Origin: Portunus trituberculatus
Lineage: Eukaryota; Arthropoda; Malacostraca; Decapoda; Portunidae
Assembly (NCBI RefSeq): GCF_017591435.1
Contig: NC_059269.1
Location: forward strand, 1,262,435 to 1,326,434
Reading direction: 5' to 3'
DNA: 64,000 bases
Of the stretch, positions 34,564 through 45,655 are shown piece by piece. The translations under genes were made by a program, and so were the position numbers. The notes under the pieces were generated by a model, which saw nothing but the letters and a program-made list of their open reading frames with translations, was not told the origin of the DNA and did no database searches. How positions within the stretch are numbered: the stretch's first letter is position 1; each line of letters opens with the position of its first letter.

Positions 34564-37500
34564 GCATTACATGGAAGAATGAGACTTGGAATGGAATAAA
34601 AGTGACTTACACAAACATAGATGGATTTCTGTCTAAGAGGCTAGAATGTATGGATTACCTAAGAAATAACGAACTGGACATAACGTGTGTAGTGGAAACA
34701 AAGCTAAGGCCCGAAATAAAGCTAGACTGGTTTGTTGTAAAACACTACAAAGTATGGAGAAATGATAGAAAAAATAAAGGAGGTGGTGGTATAATGGTTC
34801 CTACTAAGAAAGATCTGACAGTGAAGGAGGTGAACTATAGTAAGAGAAATGAGGAAGTGATAAGTATGCTTATAACAGATGGCAAGAGGGATATTAATAT
34901 TATTACAGTATACATACCACCCAGAACCAGTGCTTGGGAATATGAACAGTACCAAATGGTGATGAGAAATACTCTAGAAAGAATGAAGCAAGAACTCATC
35001 AGAAAGGATAGAGTGATGATAGTTGGAGACTTTAATTGCAAAGAAATAGTGTGGGAAGATTACGAAGTGGTGAACGGTGGTGAGTGGGCAGAACAATTGT
35101 TAAAGGTAGCAACAAATAACTTGATGACACAGTGGGTGAGATCACCAACAAGGTGCAGGGGACAAGATGTTGCAGCAAGGTTGGATTTGGTATTTACCAG
35201 GGGAAACTCTCTAAAAGAGGAAATTGAACATGAATGTCCCTTGGGGAAAAGCGATCATGATGTCCTAAGCTTTGAGCTGGATACAGAATTAAGCACGAAT
35301 AAGATTGTGGAACGCAGGGAGGAAAAATTAAATTATACTAGGGCAAATTATAACCATATAAGGGAGTTCTTTAATGAAATTGACTGGTCTGTGGTATACC
35401 AGGAAAGAGATATGCAATAGAAGTATGATAAATTTATGGATTTGTATAACTCTGCTGTGAAAAAGTTTGTGCCATATTACAGAAAGGGACTTTAAATAAT
35501 AAACAGTGGTTTAATAGAAATTGTGAAGAAGCAAAAAAGAACAAAGAAAAGGCATGGAAGAAACTTAAGAAAAGCAGTGATGTATTATCAAGGGAAGGCT
35601 ACAAAACAGCAAGGAATAGATATGTTGAAGTAAGGAGAACAGCACAGAAGGAATATGAACAGAGGGTGGTGGAAAACTGTGATAGTGACCCAAAACTGTT
35701 TTACAAATTCATAAATGGAAAACTAAATAAAAGGGAGGCAATAGAAAAGGTAAAAATTGGGGAAGAAGTATATGAAGATGCTGGAGGGATAGCTGAAATT
35801 TTGAACGACAACTTTTGCAAAGTGTTTACAAAGGAGGAGCATTTTATGGGAGGAAGGCCTACGGAAATAAAGCAAATGCAGGACATCATGGTTACTAAGG
35901 AAGATGTAAGAAAAATTATAAGCAATCTGGATATTGATAAATCAATGGGGCCTGATGGCATATCTGGGAGGTTGCTAAAAGAAATTAAGGATCAATTGTT
36001 GAACCCCATATTTGATATTGTGGAAACCTCCATACGAACGGGATTAGTCCCGAAAGAGTGGAAAAGAGCTGACATTGTGCCTATATATAAGAATGGTAGT
36101 AGAATGGAACTGCTAAATTATAGACCAGTATCATTGACTAGTATATTGTGCTAGGTATGTGAAGAAGTAATTAAAGCTAAGTGGAGTGAGTACTTAGAAA
36201 GTGAAAACATTCTTAGTGAATAGGTTAAAAATAACTTTGTCTGGGTCACATGGGTTTAGGTTGTACCTACCACCAATATTACGTAACTTCTTTTCATGGG
36301 TAGCACTGACACTTTTTTCATATACCTGGGTATTAGTCTTAATGAACTTACTTAAACAAATAAAATCTAGTCGAGACACAACAGATCTGAGAGTTTCGAA
36401 CGAACAAGAAAGCGATACAGTAGCTTCATTAACTTCTTTTTCTTTTGTTTTAATTTCAATGTCAATCAACTTCTTTTGCCAATCCTTGTAAAAATCTGAA
36501 CCATGTAGCGAACGTCGATACAACTTGAACTTTAAAAATTTTACCTTGTCTCCCAGAGAGAAATTTTTACTATTCTTAGTGAAAGGCAGTTTGGTTTCAG
36601 AAAAGGAAGATCGTGTGTATCCAATCTATTATGTTTTTATTCAAGAGTGACTGACATATTACAACATAGAGAGGGATGGGTGGATGCTATCTACCTGGAC
36701 TTGAGAAAGGCCTTTGATAAAGTACCACACAATAGACTGATGTGGAAACTAAAGATGACTGGAGGAGTAAATGATAAACTAGCAAAATGGATGGAAAATT
36801 ACTTAATGGGAAGAGAAATGAGAACAGTGGTGAGAGGAAGGAAGTCCGAGTGGAAGAAGGTAACCAGTGGAGTTCCACAAGGGTCAGTGCTTGGTTCCAT
36901 CATGTTTTTTATTTATGTTAATGATATGCCAGTAGGAATTGACAGTTATATGAACATGTTTGCAGACGATACTAAAATTATGAGGAGAGTAAAGAATGTG
37001 GAAGATTGTAACAAGTTACAGGAAGATCTTGATAAAATATATGAGTGGAGTAAAGAGTGGCAGATGGAATTTAATATAGACAAGACCCATGTTATGAAAA
37101 TGGGAAGAAGTAGATACAGACCAAACTGGGATTACAGACTGGGTGATGAGAAAATTAAAGAGACCAATGAGGAGAAAGACTTAGGAGTAACCGTGCAAAA
37201 CACTTTGTCACTGGAGAAACACATTAACAAGATTTTTTGGAAAACATACAACATGCTTCAAAATATTGGCCTTGCATTCCACTACCTAGATGAAGGAATG
37301 ATGAAGAAGATATTATGTACCTTAATAAGACCCCAGCTAGAATATGCAGCATGTGTCTGGTCACCAGATATGAAGAAAAATGTGAAGAAGGTAGAAAGGG
37401 TACAAAGGCTGGCAACAAGGATGGTACCAAGACTCAGGGAGTTAGACTATGAGGAAAGACTGAGGAAGCTGGGGCTGACCACATTAGAAGAGAGAAGAAC

Positions 37501-37770
37501 AAGAGGAGACATGATAACTATGTATAAATTGGTGAACAAGATTGACATACTGGATAGAGAGTTGATAAAGGTGACCACAAGTAATCATCTCCGAGGACAT
37601 GGAAAAAGCTAATAAAGGACATCTGTCTAAGTGACGTGAGAAAATACAGTTTCCGCATCGTAGCATTGATAAGTGGAATAAACTGAGCAGTGATGTCGTT
37701 GACGCGGTGTGTGTCAATCAGATGAAAGAGAGATATGACAGGAATGGACAAGGAGACAGGACACAGAGAG
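34539..37770 (+). pseudogene. ORF2 of CR1-like LINE (aaat)
   Basis: Endonuclease is intact over 293 codons (34539-35420): VTYTNIDGFLSKR, CVVETKLRPE, GGGGIMVPTK, MIVGDFNCKEIVWEDYE and GKSDHDVLSFEL, with the catalytic Glu, Asp/Asn and Asp/His in place. A TAG ends it at 35418, and a frameshift follows near 35490. Then KSMGPDGISGRLL, WKRADIVPIYKNG, YRPVSLTSILC with a TAG at 36152, the Penelope insert, and a 321-codon frame (36647-37612) with AIYLDLRKAFDKVPHNRL, GVPQGSVLGSIMFFIY and MFADDTKIMRRV. A one-base loss in an A run ends that frame near 37612. Confidence 0.88.
36221..36571 (-). mobile_element. Penelope-like element fragment inserted in LINE ORF2
   Basis: A 351-bp insert flanked by the 12-bp duplication ATTCTTAGTGAA (36209-36220 and 36572-36583). 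The minus strand is open and reads FSLGDKVKFLKFKLYRRSL, GSDFYKDWQKKLIDIEIKTK, THEKKLRNIGG and NPCDPDKVIFNLF. This is the N-terminal region before the reverse transcriptase in Penelope-like proteins (KL.NLG... VIFN). It lacks the reverse transcriptase, so it is a 5' piece only. Insert plus duplication is 363 bp, a multiple of three. Confidence 0.78.
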
Positions 37771-37818
37771 CTTAGCTCGGGCCCTGTAATACACAAATAG
37801 GTAAATACAAATAGGTAA

Positions 37819-37889
<71 letters not shown>
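37819..37889. repeat. (CA)n microsatellite
   Basis: About 70 bp of CA, the tail run of the aaat LINE and the right border of the LINE array. Confidence 0.98.
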
Positions 37890-37891
<2 letters not shown>

Positions 37892-38042
37892 CTATGCACA
37901 TACACACTTACATATCATATACAAACACACATGTAAACACATACACACATAATACAAATACACACATATATAGCACATGCATACATACTACTGGTAACAC
38001 AAAAAGACAGACAGATAGACAGACAGACAGACAGACACGGAC
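37890..38042. repeat. Degenerate AC-rich and (GACA)n sequence
   Basis: AC-rich text with T interruptions to ~37990, then GACAGACAGATAGACAGACA-type repeats at about 38006-38040. Confidence 0.9.
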
Positions 38043-38646
38043 AGGAGACAGGTGTTACATAAAATTTACTGATGGACAATGTTTTCTTTCAACAAAGTGT
38101 ATTGTGTTGCCTTTCTGATTTCTTTCCCCAGTCGAAAGATTACTCCAGTCAGTGACCACAGCCTCACACACATCTCTGTCTTATTGCTACATTCCTTCAT
38201 CTAGAAATCATAAAGTCCTGAACTTTTCTTGACCACTGCATCAGCATGTACTATGCTTCACAGTGAAACAACTCAAACATCTCTTCCACACTCTTCACTC
38301 ACAGTAGGAATAGTTTACTCTGTGTTGTGGCTGACAGGATGGCAGTATGGAAAAGTGGCTCATGTGCATGCTGCCATTGGAAATAATGGTTTCTATCATT
38401 GACCACTGTGGCTGGCCACAGCTGTGTGGTTGGAAATAATGGACTCGTCCACCACTACTTGCCACTATTTTGTTGTTGCCACAAAAAAGTGGCCCATGTG
38501 TATGCAACCATAGAGATGTGTGTGTTCTGTTTGGAGCACTTTTCTGTGGTGGTCACTGACCACAAAAAAAATGGCTTGTATGCAGCCAGCCTTAAAATAA
38601 GGGAGAAGACAAATGTACAAAGCAGTTTCTTTTAAGAAATACTCAC
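38043..38646. other. WDTC1 intron with possible hAT-like MITE remnant
   Basis: No coding signal. From about 38260 to 38600 similar phrases occur in both orientations (AAAAGTGGCTCATGTG, ACAAAAAAGTGGCCCATGTG, GACCACTGTGGCTGGCCACA and, inverted, GTGGTGGTCACTGACCAC), as in a MITE, but no clear ends were found. Confidence 0.35.
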
Positions 38647-38797
38647 CTGCCAAGGAATATAGCCTCCTTAATATCTGTAAGCGTGTTGCAGTGCCCACAG
38701 TAATACTTGTGGTAATCTGAAGCCTGTGAACGCCATTTCTGTTCTTGTGCACTTGGGGTTGGAAATGGAATATCATTATCACCATCGATATCTGGGC
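38647..38797 (-). CDS. WDTC1: WDTC1 (adipose) homologue, exon with CGHCNT motif
   Basis: Minus-strand exon of 151 bp between acceptor TTTTCTGCAG and donor GTGAGT. It encodes PDIDGDNDIPFPTPSAQEQ, then SDYHKYYCGHCNTLTDIKEA and IFLG. The YCGHCNT.TDIKEA.F.G segment is characteristic of WDTC1 between the TPR and the last WD40 repeats. It begins with two bases completing a codon from exon 41504-41658 (giving EGPD) and ends with AG completing the Ser of exon 14720-14912, so phase agrees on both sides. Confidence 0.9.
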
Positions 38798-39574
38798 CTG
38801 CAGAAAACAACCACATCACATGAACAAAAAATTACAAGTTTAAGAAAGTTAGTTCAAAATTATTCAAAAAGGTTACAGCAAACTGCAAACAAGATATAAA
38901 TCTACAGACTGGTCGCTTTTTGGATTCTTTTAGTATCAGTGACTGAAAAGAAAGCCATTTACAAGTAAATCAAATCTTGAGCAGTGGTAGTGTCTTGATC
39001 AGTAAGGTCTAACTGTCATGACATGGAAAAACTATACACTCAACCCTCCACTATTGCGCCTCATCTATCACTGCATGATAATCGAAATTGTGATAGCCAA
39101 AGTGAAGAACCTACGGTAATAATTCAAATTAACACTAGGACCTCCAACTATCATTCTTGTCACTTTTTGCACATCTTTATACAATATAATAGTATAAAAA
39201 ATGGAGAAATGATACATTATAGAAAAACTTACCTAATCAAGAATCATAATAACAACATAATAAGAACAATAAAATAATAATCATAACATGAATAGAATAG
39301 TTCTTGCTGTTGCCAGACACTTACTGCTGCTCTACTGACATGTTTCTTGGCATAATTAACCACTTGTAGTTTGTAGAAAATTATGTAGCTCAGTCATTTT
39401 TTCTCCTGGTAGCTTAACAGTGATGGTGTTGATGTGTTTTGTTACGATTATGAACTTGGTGTTACTCTTCATTGCTAGATGGCATTGAGTCAGAGTGGCA
39501 ATCAACTGATATCTATAAACATGCAACTCAGCCTCACAGGTCAGACTGATATCAGCACCAAAATAATAATGCAT
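38798..39574. other. WDTC1 intron; no feature seen
   Basis: AT-rich sequence between exon 38647-38797 and the SINE. No gene or repeat terminus recognised. Confidence 0.5.
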
Positions 39575-39956
39575 GCATAGGGAGGTGGTGATGTAGTGGA
39601 TAAGGTGGTGAGCATGGGATCAGGCAGACGTCCATGGATAGGTTTGAATCCCACTGCGTACTGCTTTGAAGCCATGCTATTTGTCAAGTAGTTTAAAGTT
39701 ACCTACATGTCACCATGATACTCAGGTTCTAGGTGGTTACACCAAAGATGTGCCTGGGTGGTGATACGGGCCCTAATATGGGTACCACCATAAATACAAT
39801 TGCCTGTGCCACTAATGGGAGGAAGCTGAACAGTGCTTTCCACATGTACTCTTCAAGTAGGCCTACAGGCCTACTTGAAGAGTATATGTTATAGCCTACA
39901 GCCATAACATAAAAAAGAAAAAAATATATATAAAAAAAAAAAAAAAAAAAAAAAAA
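39575..39956 (+). mobile_element. tRNA-derived SINE with poly(A) tail
   Basis: A ~380-bp element. Its head has an A-box-like TGATGTAGTGG (39589-39599) and a B-box GGTTTGAATCC (39641-39651, one change from GGTTCGANTCC), spaced as in a tRNA gene, so it would be read by RNA polymerase III. The body is non-tRNA and includes a 23-bp-arm hairpin (39842-39889). It ends in an A-rich stretch and a ~25-base poly(A). Possible short flanking duplication ATGCA on both sides. Antisense to WDTC1. Confidence 0.75.
39842..39889. repeat. Near-perfect 48-bp hairpin within the SINE body
   Basis: Arms ACATGTACTCTTCAAG..GGCCT and AGGCC..CTTGAAGAGTATATGT, 23 bp each with a single mismatch and a two-base centre. 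The inner 17 bp of each arm are perfect. Confidence 0.92.
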
Positions 39957-40644
<688 letters not shown>

Positions 40645-40688
40645 CTGTCAGGAAATGTATGAATTTCTTTGTTGGCTAGTCCTCATTC

Positions 40689-40692
<4 letters not shown>

Positions 40693-40759
<67 letters not shown>
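40693..40759. repeat. (GA)n microsatellite
   Basis: About 66 bp of AG, 53 bp after the previous tract. A CT run of ~28 bp lies further on at 41031-41060. The rest of 40760-41503 is intron with nothing recognised. Confidence 0.98.
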
Positions 40760-40763
<4 letters not shown>

Positions 40764-41027
40764 TGTTTATTTTTAAAACCCTAGATACTGCTGCCACATA
40801 TACTATCCCAGGTATACAAATTATAGTAGCAACTATTGTACACAAAAGTACCATGAATCAATCTGTGGTAAAAGAAAGTACACACTCTAAGTCCAAAACA
40901 ATCCTTTTCTACAAACAAATTCACCAGGTATTTCTTTTCTCATTCATCCCATTTACTCACACAATGCTACTCTACACACTATTTCACTATTTGTAAGCAT
41001 TGCATTCATACATATCTCCAATTAACA

Positions 41028-41065
<38 letters not shown>

Positions 41066-41503
41066 TTTTCTTAAGGCATTGATTTAAATGACTGAAAAAA
41101 TTCCCTATTGTCCCTATTGTTTCATTTCTTGCATTCAAAGATGCATAAACAGACTCATGCTTACTCAAGTATCCATGCATTTTGTCACTGCCAACACAAT
41201 TATAAAGCCTTGCCATCTATGTTTCTCAATGCTGTTCTACACTTTTTGGGACATGTTCTTTTCACTCACTTCTTTTATTTGCACCACATCACTCTTCTTT
41301 TGACTCTCATTGTTTTTAGTGAGGAGGAAAAAAAGTATTATTTGTCAGGAAATTCAAAAGCTGCTAGAGCTTAAGGTTATTAAAGAAACCTGCAGACAAG
41401 AGAGATAAATTCTTTCCCCAATTTTCTTGCGGAGGAAAAAGGACGGAGGTTTTCAAATGTGAAATTAGTGAATGCTAATAACCTGAGATCAGTTTCCTCT
41501 CAC

Positions 41504-41658
41504 CTTCTCTTTGCTTATTGATGATTGATTTCCCTATGTCACTGGCTAAGGTGGTGCAGGCTGGAGAGGAGATGTGGTCTGGGTGTTGCTTCATAAAGTC
41601 ATCTAGACAAAGTTGTGCCTCATCTTCACGTCCCAGCTGGTGTAAGCACCTAGCTAAC
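41504..41658 (-). CDS. WDTC1: WDTC1 (adipose) homologue, end of TPR region exon
   Basis: Minus-strand exon of 155 bp, acceptor ACATTTCAG and donor GTGAGAGG. It encodes LARCLHQLGREDEAQLCLDD, FMKQHPDHISSPACTTLA and SDIGKSIINKQRE. LARCL..LGR..EA..CLDDF matches the last tetratricopeptide helix pair of WDTC1, and SSAC..L..DI the segment after it. The first base completes a codon (probably Arg) from an upstream exon that I could not find in the window; the last base joins exon 38647-38797 in phase. Confidence 0.88.
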
Positions 41659-41863
41659 CTGAAATGTATGTTTGTAGATTATTCCTTCATTCAATTATAA
41701 TAATACATATCTAAAGATGAGCTATATACAAAAATGGCTACAATATTGATCTGGTCACATCAGGTATTGCTCCTAATGTTTTGTTAGATGTAATATAGCC
41801 TAGGGACACATATTGGTATATGTACTGGTAGTCTTGTACTGCCCTGTGATAATACAAAGTTGC

Positions 41864-41895
<32 letters not shown>

Positions 41896-42323
41896 GCAAG
41901 GGACCTTTAATTCTTCAGTTTTTACATCAACCAATAGTTTTCTAGTAGTTATGTACAAATGATGACGAACAGATTGTACAATGATTCAGATGCGCTCTTA
42001 ATTCCGTTTATATATTTTGGCACATATTTACTACTGGCAATTATAGGTCACTCTATGGCAAGAAAATGACAAAAGCAAAGGTAATAAATTTTAAATCTAT
42101 GATAACTGGAGTCTTACAACAGCATGTGTAATACTCACAATAAGTGGCATTCATCAATCACAATTTTTCTCATCTAGAATACACCACTCTAAAATATTAT
42201 CATGATGATGCAACACCATCCCATACTAAGAGTATTATTTTAAAAATTTTGATGAATAGCATTTATTAGAGAGGTCATCACAGAAGGATGCATGTGGAGA
42301 CCTCAAATCTTGAAGACCCAGGA
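41659..42323. other. Intron sequence with poly(A) run
   Basis: Contains a ~30-base A run at 41865-41894, possibly the tail of an old retroposed element. No gene recognised. Confidence 0.4.
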
Positions 42324-42461
42324 TTATTGAGCTATTTTCTCCCCAAGATATCTATGAAAGAATTCCAAGATACTTTTTTCTTCACCACAACGCATTATCG
42401 CATTATCTGGTATCAATTCTTCATACTTCTTGGCAAATGCGTGCCCATTTTTCTCATAGCA
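42324..42461 (-). other. Possible terminal exon of an unidentified gene
   Basis: The minus strand has AATTTTTTCAG then 45 sense codons and a TAA: CYEKNGHAFAKKYEELIPDN, AIMRCGEEKSILEFFHRYLG, EKIAQ. Composition and helix-like periodicity look protein-coding, and a plausible acceptor sits exactly at its start. I do not recognise the family. It lies on the same strand as WDTC1 and upstream of its TPR exon, but it starts in phase 0 and has a stop, so it does not fit as a WDTC1 coding exon. It could be a nested gene, a poison exon or a transposon relic. Confidence 0.35.
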
Positions 42462-43013
42462 CTGAAAAAATTATTTTCTGGTTGTAGTATGGGTGGCCAG
42501 ATGCAAATCTTTTGTAACCAATTTCAAATGGTATGGGCAGCAACATGTTAAAAAAACTGAAATGTGAATTTTTTAAACTGCAGTGTTATCAACCTGGGAA
42601 TCAGTGCCACCTCATAAAAAAGGTTAATCTATGATTGTAAGAATCTTGTGGCATCAGCCAGACATGGTTTTGTAAGTGGTGAAGTGTACAAACACCCAAA
42701 AAAGAGGTTTACAGTTGATCTGTCTTTATGTTGTTATACCAAAGTTGGGGAGGATTGACCTGCACAGTGTTCCCTCACTATTTTGCAGCCTCACTGTTTT
42801 GTGGGTTTTATATATATAGATATGTTCAGTAGATTTTTTGCTATATCATGGGCTCTGCAGCGTCACTTACAAGTACTGTACGTACAGTAATACGGAAAAT
42901 TGGTGTGTAATAACGACAACAATGTACGTTACTTTGCACATAAAGTACTGTACATGTATTGTTCATATACATAAACAGTACTGTAGGCATGTGTTTAGCC
43001 TACAAAAATGCTT

Positions 43014-43118
43014 ATAAGAGTGTGGGGAAGGGTAATACAGTAGAAGGAATGGTTGATAAGAGTGTAGGGAAGGTTTATACAGTAGCAGGAAGGGTTGATA
43101 ATAGTGTGGAGAGGTTTA
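43014..43118 (+). repeat. 42-bp tandem repeat, 2.5 units
   Basis: ATAAGAGTGTGGGGAAGGGT... is followed by ATAAGAGTGTAGGGAAGGTT... and a third partial unit ATAATAGTGTGGAGAGG, period 42 bp, inside the CAGTGTTCCCT element. Similar ATAAG.GTGT phrases occur near 45235-45270. Confidence 0.8.
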
Positions 43119-43158
43119 AAAAGGTTCAAAATGTTACGTTTATATAGTGAAGTATATA

Positions 43159-44080
43159 CAGGCAAACCCTGCTTAACGAACGGGTCATGTTCCTAAAACA
43201 CTGTTCGTTGAGCGAATTTTCGTAAAGCAAACCAATTATAGCAACTTTAATCCCGGACTTGAACTTCCATTGGGAGTAAACAAAGCGAGAGTGCATCATA
43301 GTACAGTGAAAGGTTTAATGAAAGTAAAAATTATGAAGTTAAACATTTAGGCAGTTTAATTTAATTAATTATAATGTACACTAATGTATGTATGTAACTT
43401 TATAATGTTGATGATCTTAAATTTATGAAGGGAGGGAGAGTGGAGAGGGAAAGACATTAGCCGGCAAGCTGTGGAATGTAAAAAAATGGCGCATCATTGT
43501 ACTGCATACAAAACTTATGTACCACATTTCCACAAGGCTTTCCATTTTATCCATTGCAGTCATGAGATCAGGTGGTTCTTTTAGCTTACAAGGAAGATAT
43601 GGTCTCACCACCCTTTTTAATAGAGTCTGCTGACTTGAAAATAGTAAAGACAGTAGATGGAGTCAAGCCATGGTGGCAAGCAATGCTATTAGTTTTCTCG
43701 CTTCTCTCGTGTCTGTGAATAATATCCAGCTTCGCTTTGAGAGTAAAAGACTTTCTGGTCTTCTTAGCAATGCTAGGCAATATCGCAGGGCGTTTTGGTG
43801 GCATGTTGAGCAAGGGAAGACAAGCTGCTGCTGACGCTGTTATTATTTTGAACTAGGGGGAGTGAGTGGTGCGCATGTTGTCCATGAGAGGTGCTGGTGT
43901 ATTCAAAAGCCTGTCGGCTTGCATGATACGGCGGGGTCTTTCAAACTTGGAAAAAATTACCAAGATAAAATTTCGTTAAAGCGAGTTTAGTGTTCATTAT
44001 ACGAGCAGATGGTAGTAAAATGAAATGTTCGTTGTAGCGATATTTCGTTGTGTGAACGTTCGTTAAGTGGGGATTGCCTG
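43159..44080. mobile_element. Pogo-like family A element, complete copy
   Basis: A 922-bp element with ends CAGGCAAACCCTGCTTAACG and, inverted, CAGGCAATCCCCACTTAACG, flanked by TA on both sides (43157-43158, 44081-44082). Its minus strand encodes a transposase N-terminus (43586-43813) and the short DKMESLVEMWYI block but no DDE domain. It is the best reference copy for the fragments at 2370, 2717, 8505, 47140 and the split copy at 48528/53426. Confidence 0.9.
43586..43813 (-). pseudogene. Tigger/CENP-B-type transposase N-terminus in family A
   Basis: A 75-residue open frame with KRPAILPSIAKKTRKSFTLK, KLDIIHRHERSEKTNSIACH and GLTPSTVFTIFKSADSIK. It is the first helix-turn-helix of CENP-B/Tigger transposases (LK.KLDII.RHE.G...IA...GL..STV.TI.K). 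The next block, DKMESLVEMWYI, corresponds to the start of the second HTH (MEKLL..WI) but in a shifted frame at 43423-43611. The catalytic domain is missing, so it could at most bind DNA. Confidence 0.8.
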
Positions 44081-44161
44081 TATAGCATCCCTACTTCGTG
44101 GATTTTCACCTTTCGCAGATTGTTACAGAAAGCATAGCCCGCAATAAACAAGGGAACACTG

Positions 44162-45504
44162 TACCTGAGTTGACATTGCCCAGTGCACCCTATACTGAGA
44201 CACTGCACCCTTACTCTTTCTCTTTCAAGGTTGTAGTATATTAATTGTTAGATTAAAAGAAGCAATATACAAAAATACTTTTCATGCATGAGTACTCATA
44301 GGAAGTAATAATAAATGTCTGAAATGACAAATGATTGCTTTGACAGGCTACTCAATACAAGTGATAAAATGACAATAAAAATTCAAATGTGCAGGTATTC
44401 CACGATATGACTCAATATTATACAATATTTCACTTTTACAATATTTATTTTTTACTACCCTAATTCTGCTATATGATCGGTTGATTCACTTTTACAATAT
44501 CCTGAGTACATGCTCATTTGCTCTATATGCAAATACAGTGAATCCTCTTTTTCATAGTTCTGTTATAACACCTTCATTTTTACAAAGTTTGACATTGGAA
44601 CCTAAGTATTTCTTTATGATAAAGTGGGAAATCCTCCTTTATCATGAAAAAAAATCAGCTATTTTATGTAGTAAAATATAAGCTATTTTATCTAGTAAAA
44701 TATAAAATGACATGGTACAGAAGATGCTAGTATTGGGTTAGGCCACAATTAAAACTACAGATGAACCTTGCATCTATGAACAAATTAGGCAGATACATTG
44801 TCCATTGATGTGAAGTGTTTTAGCACACAGAGGTTAATATAATGGAAATACACACAAGGAAAGACTTCACAAAGGTCTATAAACAAGTACAGTACTCAGT
44901 TCCAAGCAACATAGTTTTCAGCAAGAGTTGTTGAATCAAGGGAAATGCTAAGTCACCTGCAGCATCAACATCAAGATCAAAAACATTCCACACTTCAGTT
45001 CTTTTTTTATGCATGCATCTGTGCATCTTGCAGTATCTTTATTTGTGTTGTGTAGTGTTATTTCAGCTTTTTTTTGTGTGTGTTGAATTGTGACTATTTA
45101 AATCCTTATGATGTTTCCTAAACATTCCACACCTTCTAAGCATTCTGGCAATGACTCCAAGTGTTGGAGGAAGATTTTTAAGATAGTAAAGAAGGTGAAA
45201 CTCATTGACATGCTGAGGGAATATTTGAAAAGTGTTTATAAGTGTAGAAAAGGTTTATAAGAGTGTTTAAGAGTAGTGCCATCTTACAGAGCATTGCTGT
45301 AATACTAGATTTTGTTAATTTTACCCAGGATTTTCAAACTTTTCAACCAGACATTCTGGCTGAAGGATTATATAATCTTACCAACAGATTTTGTCTGTTG
45401 CATCTAATATCTGTTTCTTTGGTTTCCGTAGATGTGATGGTTGATTGTATATCAACAAAATAAACTTTAGTAATAAAAACAATATAATAACAATAATAAT
45501 GATG
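44162..45504. other. No confirmed gene; weak transposase-like trace
   Basis: AT-rich. The plus strand at 45120-45240 reads SGNDSKCWRKIFKIVKKVKL then IDMLREYLK, faintly like a Tigger/jerky N-terminus, with a stop soon after. ACAGTGAATCCTC at 44536 could be a pogo-like end. Neither is strong enough to annotate as an element. Confidence 0.3.
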
Positions 45505-45507
45505 ATG

Positions 45508-45543
<36 letters not shown>

Positions 45544-45593
45544 TAAATAATAATAATAATAGCAATAAAAGTATTAATAATAATAATAAAAAC

Positions 45594-45646
<53 letters not shown>

Positions 45647-45655
45647 TAATAAAAA
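45505..45655. repeat. (TAA)n microsatellite, imperfect
   Basis: About 150 bp of TAA units with some TGA, AGC and AAA interruptions. The Leu-rich and Tyr-rich open frames here are artefacts of the repeat. From 45656 to 45885 no gene is seen; a small palindrome around GTACCCTAAGGTAC lies at ~45690. Confidence 0.95.

Larger units (their letters stand above)
33405..37830 (+). mobile_element. CR1-like LINE (aaat), least decayed near full-length copy
   Basis: Starts after AC repeats with GTAGCCGTTGCTGAGAGAG. Contains 5' UTR, ORF1 (33618-34563, one frameshift), ORF2 (34539 to about 37770) and a tail of two TAGGTAAATACAAA units followed by a long CA run. A Penelope fragment (36221-36571) is inserted in ORF2. 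Apart from that insert it has only a few lesions. Confidence 0.9.
42765..44161. mobile_element. Pogo-like MITE with CAGTGTTCCCT ends, split by family A
   Basis: Left end CAGTGTTCCCTCACTATTTT and, inverted, right end CAGTGTTCCCTTGTTTATTG are terminal repeats of the kind seen in Tigger-like MITEs. The original element is about 470 bp; a family A element (43159-44080) is inserted in it at TA. Left inner part has TTTTGTGGGTTTTATA and right inner part the complement-like GTGGATTTTCACC. Confidence 0.75.

Noticed and set aside
37890..38042. A CRISPR-like array from the regular AC and GACA units
   Set aside because: Units are 2-4 bp microsatellite repeats without spacers, in a eukaryotic context.
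39589..39651. A functional tRNA gene
   Set aside because: A and B boxes are present but no cloverleaf closes; a non-tRNA body and poly(A) follow, which fits a SINE.
42324..42461. An additional WDTC1 coding exon
   Set aside because: It starts in phase 0 and ends in a stop, so it cannot join the TPR exon at 41658, which needs two preceding bases.
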